NCBI RefSeq assembly: GCF_000708205.1
Contig: NW_014575554.1
Coordinates: 124,001 to 188,000 of the forward strand
DNA length: 64,000 nucleotides
Origin: Mixia osmundae IAM 14324
Lineage: Eukaryota > Basidiomycota > Mixiomycetes > Mixiales > Mixiaceae
Reading direction: 5' to 3'
Shown here piece by piece: positions 33,442 through 43,590 of the stretch. The position numbers and the translations under genes were made by a program. The notes beneath the pieces were generated by a model, which saw only the letters and a program-made list of their open reading frames with translations, ran no database searches and was not told the origin of the DNA. Position 1 is the stretch's first letter, and every line of letters begins with the position of its first letter.

Positions 33442-34576
33442 ATGACGTCTGCCTGGATCAAGGGACCTACCGGCGTTGAGCTCTACACAAAGGCAAGCTC
33501 GTCGGCTTCGGGAACTCAACGATGCCGGCTAAGTGCGTGCCGAGGACAGACATGGACCGTCGACAAGCCGAAAGCCTACCTCGTCTTTGTTCATGGGTGC
33601 GCCAGAAGGGCAGCATGAGGATCGAACAACTCATCTGCCATCTGAACATGCAGATTCATGGAGCATGTCAATCGGTACGACCACGTCTTTGAGGCCTTTG
33701 CCAAGCGGGGTATCCAGACGTTTGCCTGGGATCAGCAAGGTGCTCTTATCGCACATGCTCATGGGAGTATGAGGTAATCGGAAGTGCAGGTTTTGGACAG
33801 ACGGCAGCCAAGACGAATACGCAAGGCATCACGTCGTTTGCAAAACAGCTTGACGATGTCGACTATTTCGTCAATGAGACCGCTGGCAAGCTCACAGACA
33901 ACGCCAAATTGTTTCTCATGGGTCACTCCATGGTCAGCCTTTCACGTCTCTCCTGCTGGGATAGCAATACCAACAGGACCTGCAGGGCGGTTGCCTCGTT
34001 GCGACCTATGCGACTCAAAAGCCTGCATTCTCAGGCTTGAGCAAGATCAACGGAGGCATGATCGTATCTAGTCCACTCATCGAGCAACCCAAAAAGGTCG
34101 CGGCGCCCATGCTCGCAGTCAGAGCAGGCAGCATCATTGGCCGACTCCTACCGAGCTTGCAAATGAAGGTCGGCGTGCCCTCGAACGACATCTGTCGCGA
34201 TCCTGCCGTATGTAAAGCCTACAAGGAAGACCCACTCTGTCCGCCCATGGGTTGCTATCGCGGTGTGGCAGATATGCTGCTCGGTGGCAAGGCTTTGCTC
34301 GAGTCACGTTATGCGGATTGGCCAAAGACGCTGCCGACGCTCTTTGTCCACGGAAGCGGCGATCTAGTTTGCGAATGTTCCTCGACCGAGAAGCTCGTCG
34401 AGAAGATCAAAGCAGACGATAAACATATTCAAGTGGGTCCTACAACTACCTCTAGTGACTCTATTGACGTAAGGGAGTAGATCTTTGATGGTTACTATCA
34501 CGAAATGCACAATGACGGCGAAGACAAATGGCCCTATATCGCCTATTTGGGCGACTGGATCGAGAAGCACGCCTAG
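33442..34576 (+). CDS. Monoacylglycerol lipase, alpha/beta hydrolase
   Basis: Six exons (33442-33492, 33550-33596, 33654-33739, 33790-33932, 33986-34432, 34481-34576) give 289 residues. The enzyme (Yju3/MGLL type) releases glycerol and fatty acid from monoacylglycerol at lipid droplets and membranes. The catalytic triad is visible: Ser108 in GHSMGG (formed across a splice junction), Asp235 in VHGSGDLVC and His265 in GYYHEMHND. VFVHG near residue 30 supplies the oxyanion hole and RYDHVFEAFAKRGIQTFAWD is typical. The first intron (33493-33549) has donor GCAAGC, is 57 bases long and contains no in-frame stop. Removal gives the expected ELYTKTWTVDKPKAYLVF; retention would add 19 residues there. 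The gene is divergent from ALG13 across 102 bases. Confidence 0.87.
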
Positions 34577-34896
34577 TCAGTATCCACTCTATCGCACTCC
34601 ACATTCGTCCTTCCGGTATCTCAGGCTGTTGTAAATACGCACGCGCCTGTCATCACGGTGAAAGCAAATGTATCTCCATTCTGCATGCCAGATGAGCGTG
34701 ACTATTGACGGCTATGTTCGATATGAATCGGCTCTTGCGCTCCGTCATATAGATGCTGAGCAGCGTTGGTCAAATGGGCTCTTGCTAATGGACTGCAAAC
34801 AGGGCCAATGCGTAGCCCCAGTGGCAGGCGCGTGACCGACTTTCTTCCCAAGCCAGCGATCTCGGACAGCTGGTCGCGCAGTCAACTCTGGCGACA
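34577..34896. other. Convergent 3' intergenic region, nothing recognised
   Basis: These 320 bases lie between the stop codons of the monoacylglycerol lipase and chorismate mutase genes. I see only short open frames and AT-richer sequence consistent with 3' untranslated regions and polyadenylation signals. Confidence 0.5.
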
Positions 34897-35952
34897 TTAC
34901 ACAGTGCCGTTCTGGTCGGGCAGATAGCGGGCGCGATCGGCAGGCGAGAGGTTGTCGAGTCGCTTGAGCAAATACTCGACCTCGACATCTTTCGTCAGGG
35001 GAATGATCCAGTCTCTGTATAGCTTGACGACCTCGTCAACGTCTACTTTGGTCTTTGCATGTCCTGCTGCGGGAAGCGGATTGCCCGCCCCGTCTAATTC
35101 TTGGCCGTACATGAGCGCCTTTTTCTCTAGCCGACGCAGGAGGGCTTCCTCGACGGCTGGCTTTGTGATCAGACCCGCTAGCTTATCCGGATCGGGTTCA
35201 AGAATATGGGGAACGAAAGCAGCCGGGTCGCTCCTGAACTTGCTCTCAGATACAAACATGCCTGCAAAGCCGTGAAAAAGGGCGACAATGCAAATCGTGT
35301 ATGTGCGCACCGTAGTGTATACGTCTGCTGATAGCTTGCAGAGCTTCTATATCCCTCGTGGCCGAGCTCCCATAATTGCCATCGCTTTCTGGTCCAAAAT
35401 CAGGATTATCAATACCGCCACGCGCCCTGACGGCTTCCGTCGTCATTCTCGTCATGGCAGGCACGATAGAGTGAATGTAGAAATCGAGTATGCGCGCGTT
35501 GACATTGACGTTTGAGGGCGGATGCAGCAAGCTGGGATACTCGAGCGGCGGAAAGAGCGGTTCGGGTAGTTCAGATGACGGCGTGAAGGGATGCTCGTCC
35601 GGACTGGTGTACCGCCGCACTTTGGCTACATCATGAAATCAGTATACGTATGCTATCATCAAGGTGGGGCTTACCGTGGATCTTCTCGGTCTCCTTGAGC
35701 ATCCAGTCGAGCCAAGAGCCGTTGAAGCTCGCATCACCTTGGCCGAGGTATTGCTTGAACGCGCCCTTTTCGTAGATCTTGGGATTGCGCGCAAATTGGG
35801 CCCGTTCGATGAGAGCTGCATATTCGCATCAGCACGAGACGGTGGAAGCTGATCTCAGGCTTGCCAAAGATGATGCTCTCTTCGAGACGGATGAGCACAT
35901 TGCGGATATTCTGCAAGTCGAGAGGGTTCGACTTTGGGTGGAGCAGATCCAT
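34897..35952 (-). CDS. ARO7: Chorismate mutase (allosteric AroQ type)
   Basis: Four exons (35952-35865, 35815-35675, 35625-35311, 35261-34897) encode 302 residues, against 256 in yeast. The enzyme converts chorismate to prephenate for Phe and Tyr synthesis. Seen in order: [104 protein letters not shown], then a C-terminal helical region ending [14 protein letters not shown]. These match the yeast Aro7 helices, including the SPDE(H)PF loop and regulatory-site positions. Intron 1 (35864-35816) is GC-AG with donor GCAAGC and is required by the invariant SIIF-ALIERA join. An upstream in-frame ATG at 35967 would add five residues. Divergent from NHP2. Confidence 0.93.
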
Positions 35953-36122
35953 GGTGTCGGTCTGCATTGCGCGCTTGGATCAGTCTGGAGTGCATGACTG
36001 CGAGGGACTGACATTGAGAGCACCTCGCTCGGCTTGCTTGCCGCTTCGGCTTCGCGACGCGGTGAAGTCAATTTATTATTTCGATTGGGCACAGACCGAG
36101 CAAAGCGAAGCGCTCGGCAAAG

Positions 36123-36897
36123 ATGGCAGAGGTCAAGAAATCGAAGAAGCGCAAGTCGACGGCGGTAGCAGATGAAGTTGACGATGTGTCCATGGTGTCC
36201 GCCGTGAGCGAGATAGCAGGCGCAGCGGGCGAAGAGAGCAAAAAGAGCAAGAAGAGCAAATCAAAGGACAAGGCCGACAAGGAGGCCTCGACGGCCGATA
36301 TACTCGATCCAGACGACATCTCACCCATCGCCCATCCACTCGCAGAACGAAAGCTGACCAAGAAAGTCCTGAGGACCGTTCGAAGGGGTCCGTTGTGATG
36401 CAAAACGCAATCTCGAAGTCCACTTACAGGCCACATACGAGCAGGGGCCAAGCAAAGAGCGATACGCAGAGGCGTCAAAGAAGTCGTCAAGTCCATCCGC
36501 AAGGGCGAGAAAGGGTGAGCTCATCTCGTTCGGCAGCAGAGTCAGGCTGACGCGCTTGTGCAGCTTGGTCGTGATGGCAGCAGACATCTCACCTATGGAC
36601 ATCCTCACCCACATCCCGCTCATGGCAGAAGAATCCCAGAATCCTTACATCTTCGTCCCCTCCAAGGAAGGGCTCGGTACAGCGTCTGCTACCAAGAGAC
36701 CCACGAGTTGCGTCATGATCGTGCCTGAAGTGTCGGCAAAGAAGAAAGCTGCCATTGCCGCCGCGGCAGCAAAAAAGGTTGCAGCGGGCGAAAAGGTCGA
36801 CTCGGCCGCACTCTCGACCGAAGCGGAAGAGTTCAAGCAGGCTTATGAGGAGACGGCAAAGGAAGTCGCTGTCCTCAACGACCGCATCGAGTATTGA
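36123..36897 (+). CDS. NHP2: H/ACA snoRNP core protein (L7Ae family)
   Basis: Three exons (36123-36387, 36445-36514, 36564-36897) encode 222 residues; yeast Nhp2 has 156. Nhp2 binds the kink-turn-like loop of H/ACA snoRNAs needed for rRNA pseudouridylation, and is also part of telomerase RNP in many eukaryotes. The N terminus is Lys/Ser-rich and nucleolar-like. The L7Ae core reads AHPLAERKLTKKVLRTVRRG, RRGVKEVVKSIRKGEKGLVV, AADISPMDILTHIPLMAE, PYIFVPSKEGLGTASATKRP and SCVMIVPE. A long Ala/Lys-rich C-terminal helix follows (AKKKAAIAAAAAKKVAAGE), absent from yeast. The acceptor of intron 1 was chosen at 36444 rather than 36428 because it keeps the family spacing between TVRR and RGVKE. Confidence 0.92.
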
Positions 36898-37161
36898 TCA
36901 GAGATTGTAACACCGTGCATACTCGGGAGCGACTCCTGATCAAGCAGAGGAAATGATGCATGCGTGATGCTGCGCAGCGGTACAACTACATATGAGACTG
37001 AGACTTGCGAGTGTGAAAGTGACTGAGGTGCGAGAAAGAACAGACAATTACATGACGGTGCATCCGCGATTCCACCACCAAGATGTACGCATCTGATTGA
37101 TCCAAAAGACCAGCAAACGTAGACGCAAACGAGCACTCGTGATTCTATGACAGGCCGGTAG

Positions 37162-39798
37162 TCAGCACAGGCATGCCTGATCGATTCGAAAAGGAACATA
37201 CTGCAAAAGCTTCGCCTTTTCGTACTGATCAATCGGGATGACAGCCGCCATCCAGAATGAAAAGTCAGCCGGTGACTCTGGCATCGGTCCGAAAGTGTTA
37301 TTCAGCCGCTGAAGTAGCCAAGGAGCAGATCCAGAGCGCAAGACCTCGATGAAATCGCGACAGACTTCGATTAGCTCGGCCGTCGTCTGCTCCTTCGGTT
37401 GAGCAGGAATATGCACATTATTGCTCTCCGAAGCTAGCGCTGATGCGCCAGAGATGCTGCGTGCAAGCGCAGCCTCTTCCAGTGCACGTTCTTGCTCTTC
37501 CGTGATATCGTCAATACGTTCGACTTTACCGATCGTGTATCCGTCCAGGGTGCCTCTCGACAAGACCTTGAATCTGTACATTCCCACTGTCTCAATCATC
37601 GATCTGCCATCTTGCAGAAGCTGAAGTGACTTGATCTCGAGCATCGTGCCGTACTCGTACAGCCCGCCGGGCTGACGACTTGGCAAGACCATGCCAAAAA
37701 GCTTGTTGCCGTCCATGGCACGTCGCATCATGAGCCTATAACGAGGCTCAAAGACGTGCAAGAAGGTCGGCATATTGGGAAAGGCGAGCGAGCAGACAAA
37801 GATCGGTACGTCTTGTGCAGCCTCCGCTTGTTCTCGCTGTATGTCGGAGATTCGCGTGGCGTGCAGCTGTGTGTATACCTTTTCCAGCACGACATCAATG
37901 GCACCATTGCTCGGATGATCCTTGTAATGCGCAAAACCGACGAAATCGGATCGGCACAGGGGACACTTGTCAGAATGATCGAGCGATCGCATCAAGCAAG
38001 CTCGACAGAACGTATGACCGCAATGCGTCGTGATGGGCTCATAGTAGGTGTTGAAGCAGACTTGACACTCTAGCTCCGAAGCAATCTCTTCGCCTAGCGT
38101 TTCCGGCAGAGCCTCGAGCTCTTGCTCCAGTCCAACGGCCGACAGTTCGGCGTTCCTTCGCTTCTTTTGCGATTTATGCTGCGACTTATGCGTCCTCTTT
38201 GCTTCCTCACCCAACGGAGAGGCCAGTTCTGCGCTGCTACAGCTCGATTCGGATGCCAGTGTCGGAATCGTGCCAGATGCACTCGGCTGTCGTGACAAGC
38301 TAGCGCCAGCTTCTGCGCTAGTCCGGCTCGCGATCTGACCTGACGGGAGCTGTACAGTATCACCACCTTCTTCGCCAGCTGAGATGCTCGAAAGATCGGC
38401 GTCCATCTCGTGCCGTGCCTGAGCGTAAATCAAAGGCGCTGCTCGTCGAATGATGGAGATGATCTTCTGGAGAACGACATCGATACGTGGCATATCTACA
38501 GTCTCGCTCTTCAAGGCTTTCTTCCGACAATCTTCGTACGGACATAGCGATTTCGCAGCCGGCGTGGTAAAGTCAACTTCTTCTTGACCTCGACGAGGCG
38601 CGATGGGCTCTAGCACAGGCGGTCTGCGTGGCTGGCCAGACGGGCTATCGACGAACGGATGGCTCCCTGGAGTACTAGATTGCGAATTGCTGCGTGGGCC
38701 CAGTCCAAGCCATGATCCGATGCGAGTCGATGAGCCCGATCGTGATCGTCCCAGCTCGGCTGAGTCCGGAGGCGAATCCGATCGAGTCGGGGTGTCCTGA
38801 TGAGAGACGGTGCGACGCATTCTGTGCTCGCCCGGCTCTGCATCTTTGTGCATGGTCGGCGTTGCGATGCAAGAGAAGCAGACCGTATGCCCACAGCTGA
38901 GCGTCGTCGCATCTCTGAGCGAACGCATGCAGACCGGGCATGTGAGGAGACGTAGCAAGAGGGGTACGAGCTGCTTGGTCGGCAGAATCCGTGAGCTTGC
39001 TCGCGGGGATGCAGATCTCTCTTGCACGTCCGCTTCTAGCTGACTCCTGTACTGGATACCAGACGGTCTATGGTGAATCGCATGACGGCCCAGGCGGGAG
39101 GTCTTGCTCTCGGAGCCCTCCTGCGGAGTCTTGTCGTCTGAAGATGTATCTCCATCGCCAGATGTGGGCGAGCGCGGTGGGGCAGGTCGCCTGATTCTGC
39201 GATCAAGACCCAGAGTACGACTGCCTTCGTCCTCGGAAAGCCAGTGAAAGTCTGGGTCTAGATCGCGAGCGTTGCTGGCGTTCTGGAAGGCTTCGACAGT
39301 AGCTGCCGAGCTGCTCGCAACCGGCGGCGACTGAAGCGGATCTGACGATCGCCTGCGAGCAGAGGGACGCCCTGGAGCTTGCGCGGCAGTGTGAAAATGC
39401 ACTGGATGGTGAGTAGCAATGGCAGATTGAGCTGGCAAGGTGCCGATGGGCAATGCACTCGATACTGCGAAGCTCGATCGCGCATTAGCTGTTGGTGATT
39501 CAGTATAATATAGGTGCTGCTTGCCTGGCAAGCTGTCGTGACTCAAGGCAGACGTGCGCTCTCTAGTTTGCGATGCTGATGGCTGTGGTAGATCACTTGC
39601 AGATGCGGTCGACTGCGATTGTTGGCTGGCGGGGTTGCCAGGCGCGACAGCGAGTTCGAGCGCCTCGTCGGGACAATCGAGCGATAGCGCTGGCTGTTGT
39701 GGATGCGGATTGAGCAGCGGTATCTCGCCAGGAGCTAGGAGGCTCTCTGCAGAGCTTGCCGGGCTCGCCGATGGCGAGATCTGGTTGATCGCAGACAT
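37162..39798 (-). CDS. Double-RING finger protein with LON substrate-binding-like domain (LONRF-like)
   Basis: A single exon encodes 878 residues. The first ~290 are disordered and Ser/Pro-rich. RING 1 starts CPVCMRSLRDATTLSCGHTV with a Cys after it, but its second half is separated from the first by a long insert (CPYEDCRKKAL appears over 110 residues later). RING 2 is complete: CQVCFNTYYEPITTHCGHTF then CRACLMRSLDHSDKCPLC. A LON-N domain follows, VFVCSLAFPNMPTFLHVFEP with RYRLMMRRAMD and MYRFKVLSRGTLDGYTIGKV. This RING-plus-LON layout is that of animal LONRF E3 ubiquitin ligases and their fungal relatives; there is no Lon protease ATPase. The start at 39798 is followed by an uninterrupted frame to the stop. 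Confidence 0.88.
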   Translation of the reverse strand: MSAINQISPSASPASSAESLLAPGEIPLLNPHPQQPALSLDCPDEALELAVAPGNPASQQSQSTASASDLPQPSASQTRERTSALSHDSLPGKQHLYYTESPTANARSSFAVSSALPIGTLPAQSAIATHHPVHFHTAAQAPGRPSARRRSSDPLQSPPVASSSAATVEAFQNASNARDLDPDFHWLSEDEGSRTLGLDRRIRRPAPPRSPTSGDGDTSSDDKTPQEGSESKTSRLGRHAIHHRPSGIQYRSQLEADVQERSASPRASSRILPTKQLVPLLLRLLTCPVCMRSLRDATTLSCGHTVCFSCIATPTMHKDAEPGEHRMRRTVSHQDTPTRSDSPPDSAELGRSRSGSSTRIGSWLGLGPRSNSQSSTPGSHPFVDSPSGQPRRPPVLEPIAPRRGQEEVDFTTPAAKSLCPYEDCRKKALKSETVDMPRIDVVLQKIISIIRRAAPLIYAQARHEMDADLSSISAGEEGGDTVQLPSGQIASRTSAEAGASLSRQPSASGTIPTLASESSCSSAELASPLGEEAKRTHKSQHKSQKKRRNAELSAVGLEQELEALPETLGEEIASELECQVCFNTYYEPITTHCGHTFCRACLMRSLDHSDKCPLCRSDFVGFAHYKDHPSNGAIDVVLEKVYTQLHATRISDIQREQAEAAQDVPIFVCSLAFPNMPTFLHVFEPRYRLMMRRAMDGNKLFGMVLPSRQPGGLYEYGTMLEIKSLQLLQDGRSMIETVGMYRFKVLSRGTLDGYTIGKVERIDDITEEQERALEEAALARSISGASALASESNNVHIPAQPKEQTTAELIEVCRDFIEVLRSGSAPWLLQRLNNTFGPMPESPADFSFWMAAVIPIDQYEKAKLLQYVPFRIDQACLC

Positions 39799-40550
39799 TG
39801 ATCACGAGTAATCAATGGGTGGCGAACGATCAGTCGGGCGCCGTCGATATGTACGCAGAAGGCCAAGATATAGCAGTATGCTGCTATGATTGATCACTAT
39901 TGGCTAGCCTTGCAGCCATGGCTCGTCAGGCAGGCTGATCAAAGAGAGCTTGTGACGAGCGTTCCTAGATACGGCTGTGAGCGAACAAGCGGTCGATGCG
40001 AACTGCGATCGATGGAGGGGTGGCTTATGATAGTCTATAGCAGTATGCTTGAAGCGAGTACGCAGGCGATGATGGCAATCGCAGGCGGTCTGAGAGCCAG
40101 GAAGCAGGAGGCGTCAACCGAGACTCCAAGGATGCGTCGATGCAGGCAGGCCCTGATGCTGTCCAGTGTTCCAGACACACTACCCGAGTCTGGTAATGAT
40201 ATGCGATCAGCTTTCGGTCTGCTGTCCTTCTCCTGCTGCGTGACTGATCGTTCGGCAGAGGGTGTTGCTCTTCTGCGATAATTCGCGATGAATCGAAAGC
40301 GATCGGCAAGGTGGCGTCCAAGGCGTCACGATCTCTTTGGATTCTTCGCCCCGGCGCCGCCTCCACGCTCTGGCTGACTTGTGATCCCTCACCCTCCCGC
40401 TCTCCTCTGCGAGCTGAAGCCTGTCTGAACTACCCCCATGATACACGAGCTAGGCTCAATGAAACGCATCTGCCTGGCTGAAACGTGTCGCCTATTCGCA
40501 TGCTGGCATATGACTGCCCACCGAGCGAGTCCTTTGCGACTACGAGAGGC
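39799..40550. other. Long divergent intergenic region with a short direct repeat and hairpin
   Basis: This 752-base gap separates divergent LONRF-like and sedolisin genes. No convincing gene is seen on either strand. A 14-base direct repeat (TATAGCAGTATGCT) occurs at 39869-39882 and 40036-40049. The first copy overlaps a hairpin with seven-base arms (ATAGCAG / CTGCTAT, 39870-39887). Confidence 0.55.
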
Positions 40551-42565
40551 ATGCGAGCATACAGGGTCGTCATCGGCTGCCTGACATGCACAGTATCCGC
40601 CCATCTTCGCGCGCATCATCACGATCATGCGCTCCACCACGAGACCATCAAACACTCCATCCGCGACCTGCCAATCGGTTGGTCCGAGCTCAATCTCGCG
40701 AGCCGCGACATCGCAGCGCACTCGATCGAGCTCCACTTCTCATTGGCACCACGCGATCAAGCGTCTCTCGAAGCAGAGCTGGCAGAGACCTCTGATCCCG
40801 ATCATCCTCGTTGGCGCCAACACCTCACACGCGACCAAGTCGATGCCTTTCGTCGACCGAAGGAGCTCACCGTTCGCTCATTGGAGTCATTCCTCAAAGG
40901 TCACGGATTACACAACATCAGGTATTCCAGCGATGGCACGATTGCCTCAATCAAAACTTCAGTTCAAAAGGCAGACTCGATGCTCAAGGCCAAATTTCGC
41001 ATGTTCCAGCACAAGTCAGGCAGCAAAGTCCTCAGGACGCGATCGTACGAGCTGCCTGATCATCTTGCGGCTCACATCAGGAGCGTACAACCCACCACAT
41101 TCTTCGGAAACCATCTGGTCAAGCGCAAGCCGGTCACAGCGCCGCCGATACGTGAGCTACAGGAGCGAGACCTGGCACCTGTGTCGACAGAGTATCCGGA
41201 AAGCTGCCGAAACCTATCATCTGTGCCCTGGGACTGTCTGCGTCGTGTATACCAGACGGACGACTATATTGTCAAGCGACCCGGCACGAACGCAGTCGGC
41301 ATCGTTGCCTTCCTCAACGAGACAGCGCTTCATTCTGATGCGGTCTTGTTGGCCAATTTGGAGCGACCGTCAGCAGCCGGATACGCAGCTCGCTTCTCTG
41401 TCGAAGCATGGGGCGGGGCATCGGATGAGCAGGTTCTCAACAAGGCTACTCTCGAGGCTGAGGATGATCAAGAAGGCAACATGGATGCTCAGACCGTGCT
41501 CATGATGACGCACCCACTCCAATTCAATTTTTACACTGTCGGCGGCAGAGGGCTCTGGAAGCCCGATGCCAATGAGAACACAAACGGAAACGAGCCGTAC
41601 CAGATCGCTCTGGCGCATTTGCTTGCTCTGCCAGACGATCAGCTCCCCCGCGTGCTCTCGTTTTCGTACGCAGATGACGAGCAAGCTACCCCACGGGGAT
41701 ATGCAGCGGCAACGTGCGAGCAGTTCGGTGCTCTCGCTGCTCGTGGCGTGTCTATCTTCTTCAGCGCTGGCGATGGAGGTACGGCGGGAGCAGCTACGAA
41801 CTGCGAGATCAACGATGGAAGCCGCCGAGAAGCAATCCTTGCAACCTTTCCGGCTACTTGCCCCTATGTTACTGTGTAAGCTTGTTTGCACACTCGCACG
41901 CTATCGAGCTGACCAATGGCAAACACAGTGTCGGAGTAAATCGATGCCTGTTTGCAGTTTGTAGCCTGTCTGACATGTTTGCAGGGACTCTTCAATTTTC
42001 CAGAAGAAATGGCGACTGTCTACCGCTCAGGCTACTACTCATCAGGAGGAATCTCAAATTACTTCCAACGTCCATCATGGCAGCAAGCCGTCGTGGCAAA
42101 GTATCTCGCTAGTCCCTTCGTCGACATCAAAGCGAGACAGATGATCCAGGCCGGCGCAACCGGTCGAGCCTTTCCCGACATCTCTGCTCACGGATCGAGG
42201 CACGATTTCTTCTGGAACGGCACTCTGCATCGTCAGTCACTTCGCGCTTCCGTCCCTGCATTGACAGCTAATACCATGTCGTAGACTATGGAGGGACGTC
42301 AGCGGCTGCTCCGCTCGCTGCGTCGGTCTTTGCATTGGTCAACGACGCTCTTGCTGCCAAGAATGAGCCCTCGCTTGGATTTCTCAATCCGCTAATCTAC
42401 TCGGGTAAGATCACCCAAGGGTTCTACGATGTCGTGCGTGGCAACACAAAAGGATGCGGCACGCTGGGCTTCAGCGCATCGCCAGGCTTCGATCTGGCCA
42501 GCGGCTGGGGCTCGCCTCGATTCCGTCCGCTCTTGGAGGCTGTATGGGCGGTTGTCCGTCCTTAG
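40551..42565 (+). CDS. Sedolisin (S53) serine-carboxyl protease, tripeptidyl-peptidase-like
   Basis: Proposed exons 40551-41875, 41929-41935, 41985-42231 and 42285-42565 encode 619 residues. The signal peptide (VVIGCLTCTVSA) is followed by a pro-domain (to about residue 190) with the S53 propeptide pattern. The catalytic domain has Glu and Asp in EGNMD (four apart, as in kumamolisin and TPP1), the oxyanion-hole Asp in FFSAGDGG, and catalytic Ser in HYGGTSAAAP formed over the last junction. A GFDLASGWGSP calcium-site region lies near the end. These acid proteases release peptides outside the cell. Frame between exons 1 and 3 is kept only by a 7-base exon (TGTCGGA), giving VTVVGGLFNFPEE. An upstream ATG at 40500 would add 17 residues before the signal peptide. 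Confidence 0.88.
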
Positions 42566-42605
42566 AGCGATCTCCCGGGATTGCATACTCAGTCTGCTAC
42601 CCAAG

Positions 42606-43485
42606 CTAGTCATTGTCCAGTAGCCAGCCCTTCTGTCGCTCCTCTTTGCGTTGCTTCTTGCGCTCTCTGAATTTCTCCAGCTGGGCTTTTGTGAGTTTCT
42701 TCGGCGGAGGAGCGTCAGAGCTCTCGCCTGCAGCTCGCTTCTGTCTCTCTATATCCTGCTTCATGTCGAATGCTTTCTGCCAACCGTCATAGTCGAAGAA
42801 GTTCTGGTTCTGGCGTTTTGCTCGCTCGATACCCGATACTCTGTCTGGCGTTTTCTCGGGATCGCCTTCGAATCTGCCCGTTCGCGCGTTGAAGCGAGCA
42901 GAGAACGCCGGTCCGGGACCTGTCGACTCTCTGCCCGGTATAGCGAGCTTGGGATCGAGATAGACCAGGTCTGGATCGATACCATCTACGTTGCCCTCTG
43001 CAGAATAGGAGAGTTTTGTGAGTTTGCCGCCAGCTGGCACGGTCGATTGGACAGTCGCAGTAGACGTGCTTGCTTCAGCGGGCACTTGGACAGGGTTGAC
43101 CCATGTTGTCTCTTGCGTCTTCTTATTCCAGAAATAGTATGCTTGCGCTCTGTGTCCTCAGACTGCTCAGCTTTGCCTCGACACAGGGACCTTTTGATTG
43201 GACTGACTGTTTGTCCCAAACGGCAGTCCAGTCACCATGGGTTGCCGCAGGTATGATCACAGGTGGCCCTTCTGTCGCCCCAGTAGCAGGCTCTGGCTCG
43301 TCCTCGTCTGGCAAGGGCGGGGCATCGTCTTGCTCATCCCCTCCATCATCTTGCTCGTCTTCACTGGGCAACGGCGGCTCTTCTTCCCCGTCCGGTAGTG
43401 GCGGCTGCTCCTCGTCTGGCAACGGAGGAGCTTCCTCGGTGACGGACGGCTGCTCTACGGCCTTTTGCTTGCCTTTGGACACCAT
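42606..43485 (-). CDS. WW-domain protein, probably RNA-processing
   Basis: Exons 43485-43208 and 43149-42606 give 273 residues. The acidic proline-rich N terminus repeats PPLPDEE-like units at least four times. A single WW domain spans the splice junction: DWTAVWDKQAQAYYFWNKKT then QETTWVNP. The C-terminal half includes FSARFNARTGRFEGDPEKTP and a conserved-looking FFDYDGWQKAF block, ending in a basic helix (KFRERKKQRKEERQKGWLLD). The combination resembles fungal relatives of spliceosome-associated WW proteins (FNBP4/WBP4 group), so a nuclear role with Pro-rich partners is plausible but not shown. It is divergent from RPAP1 by about 105 bases. Confidence 0.78.
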
Positions 43486-43590
43486 TCGAGCTGACGGCGG
43501 GCTTACAGCGCTGCAGTTTGGCCAGCCAAGTCGCGAACAAAGTCGAGAAAGTTGCCGACAAAGGTTCGATTGTCTGCCGAAAGAGCCGTC

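Noticed and set aside
39886-40281. Plus-strand open frame of 131 codons between LONRF-like and sedolisin genes
   Set aside because: No signal peptide, domain or splice continuation was seen, and it overlaps other random frames in the intergenic region.
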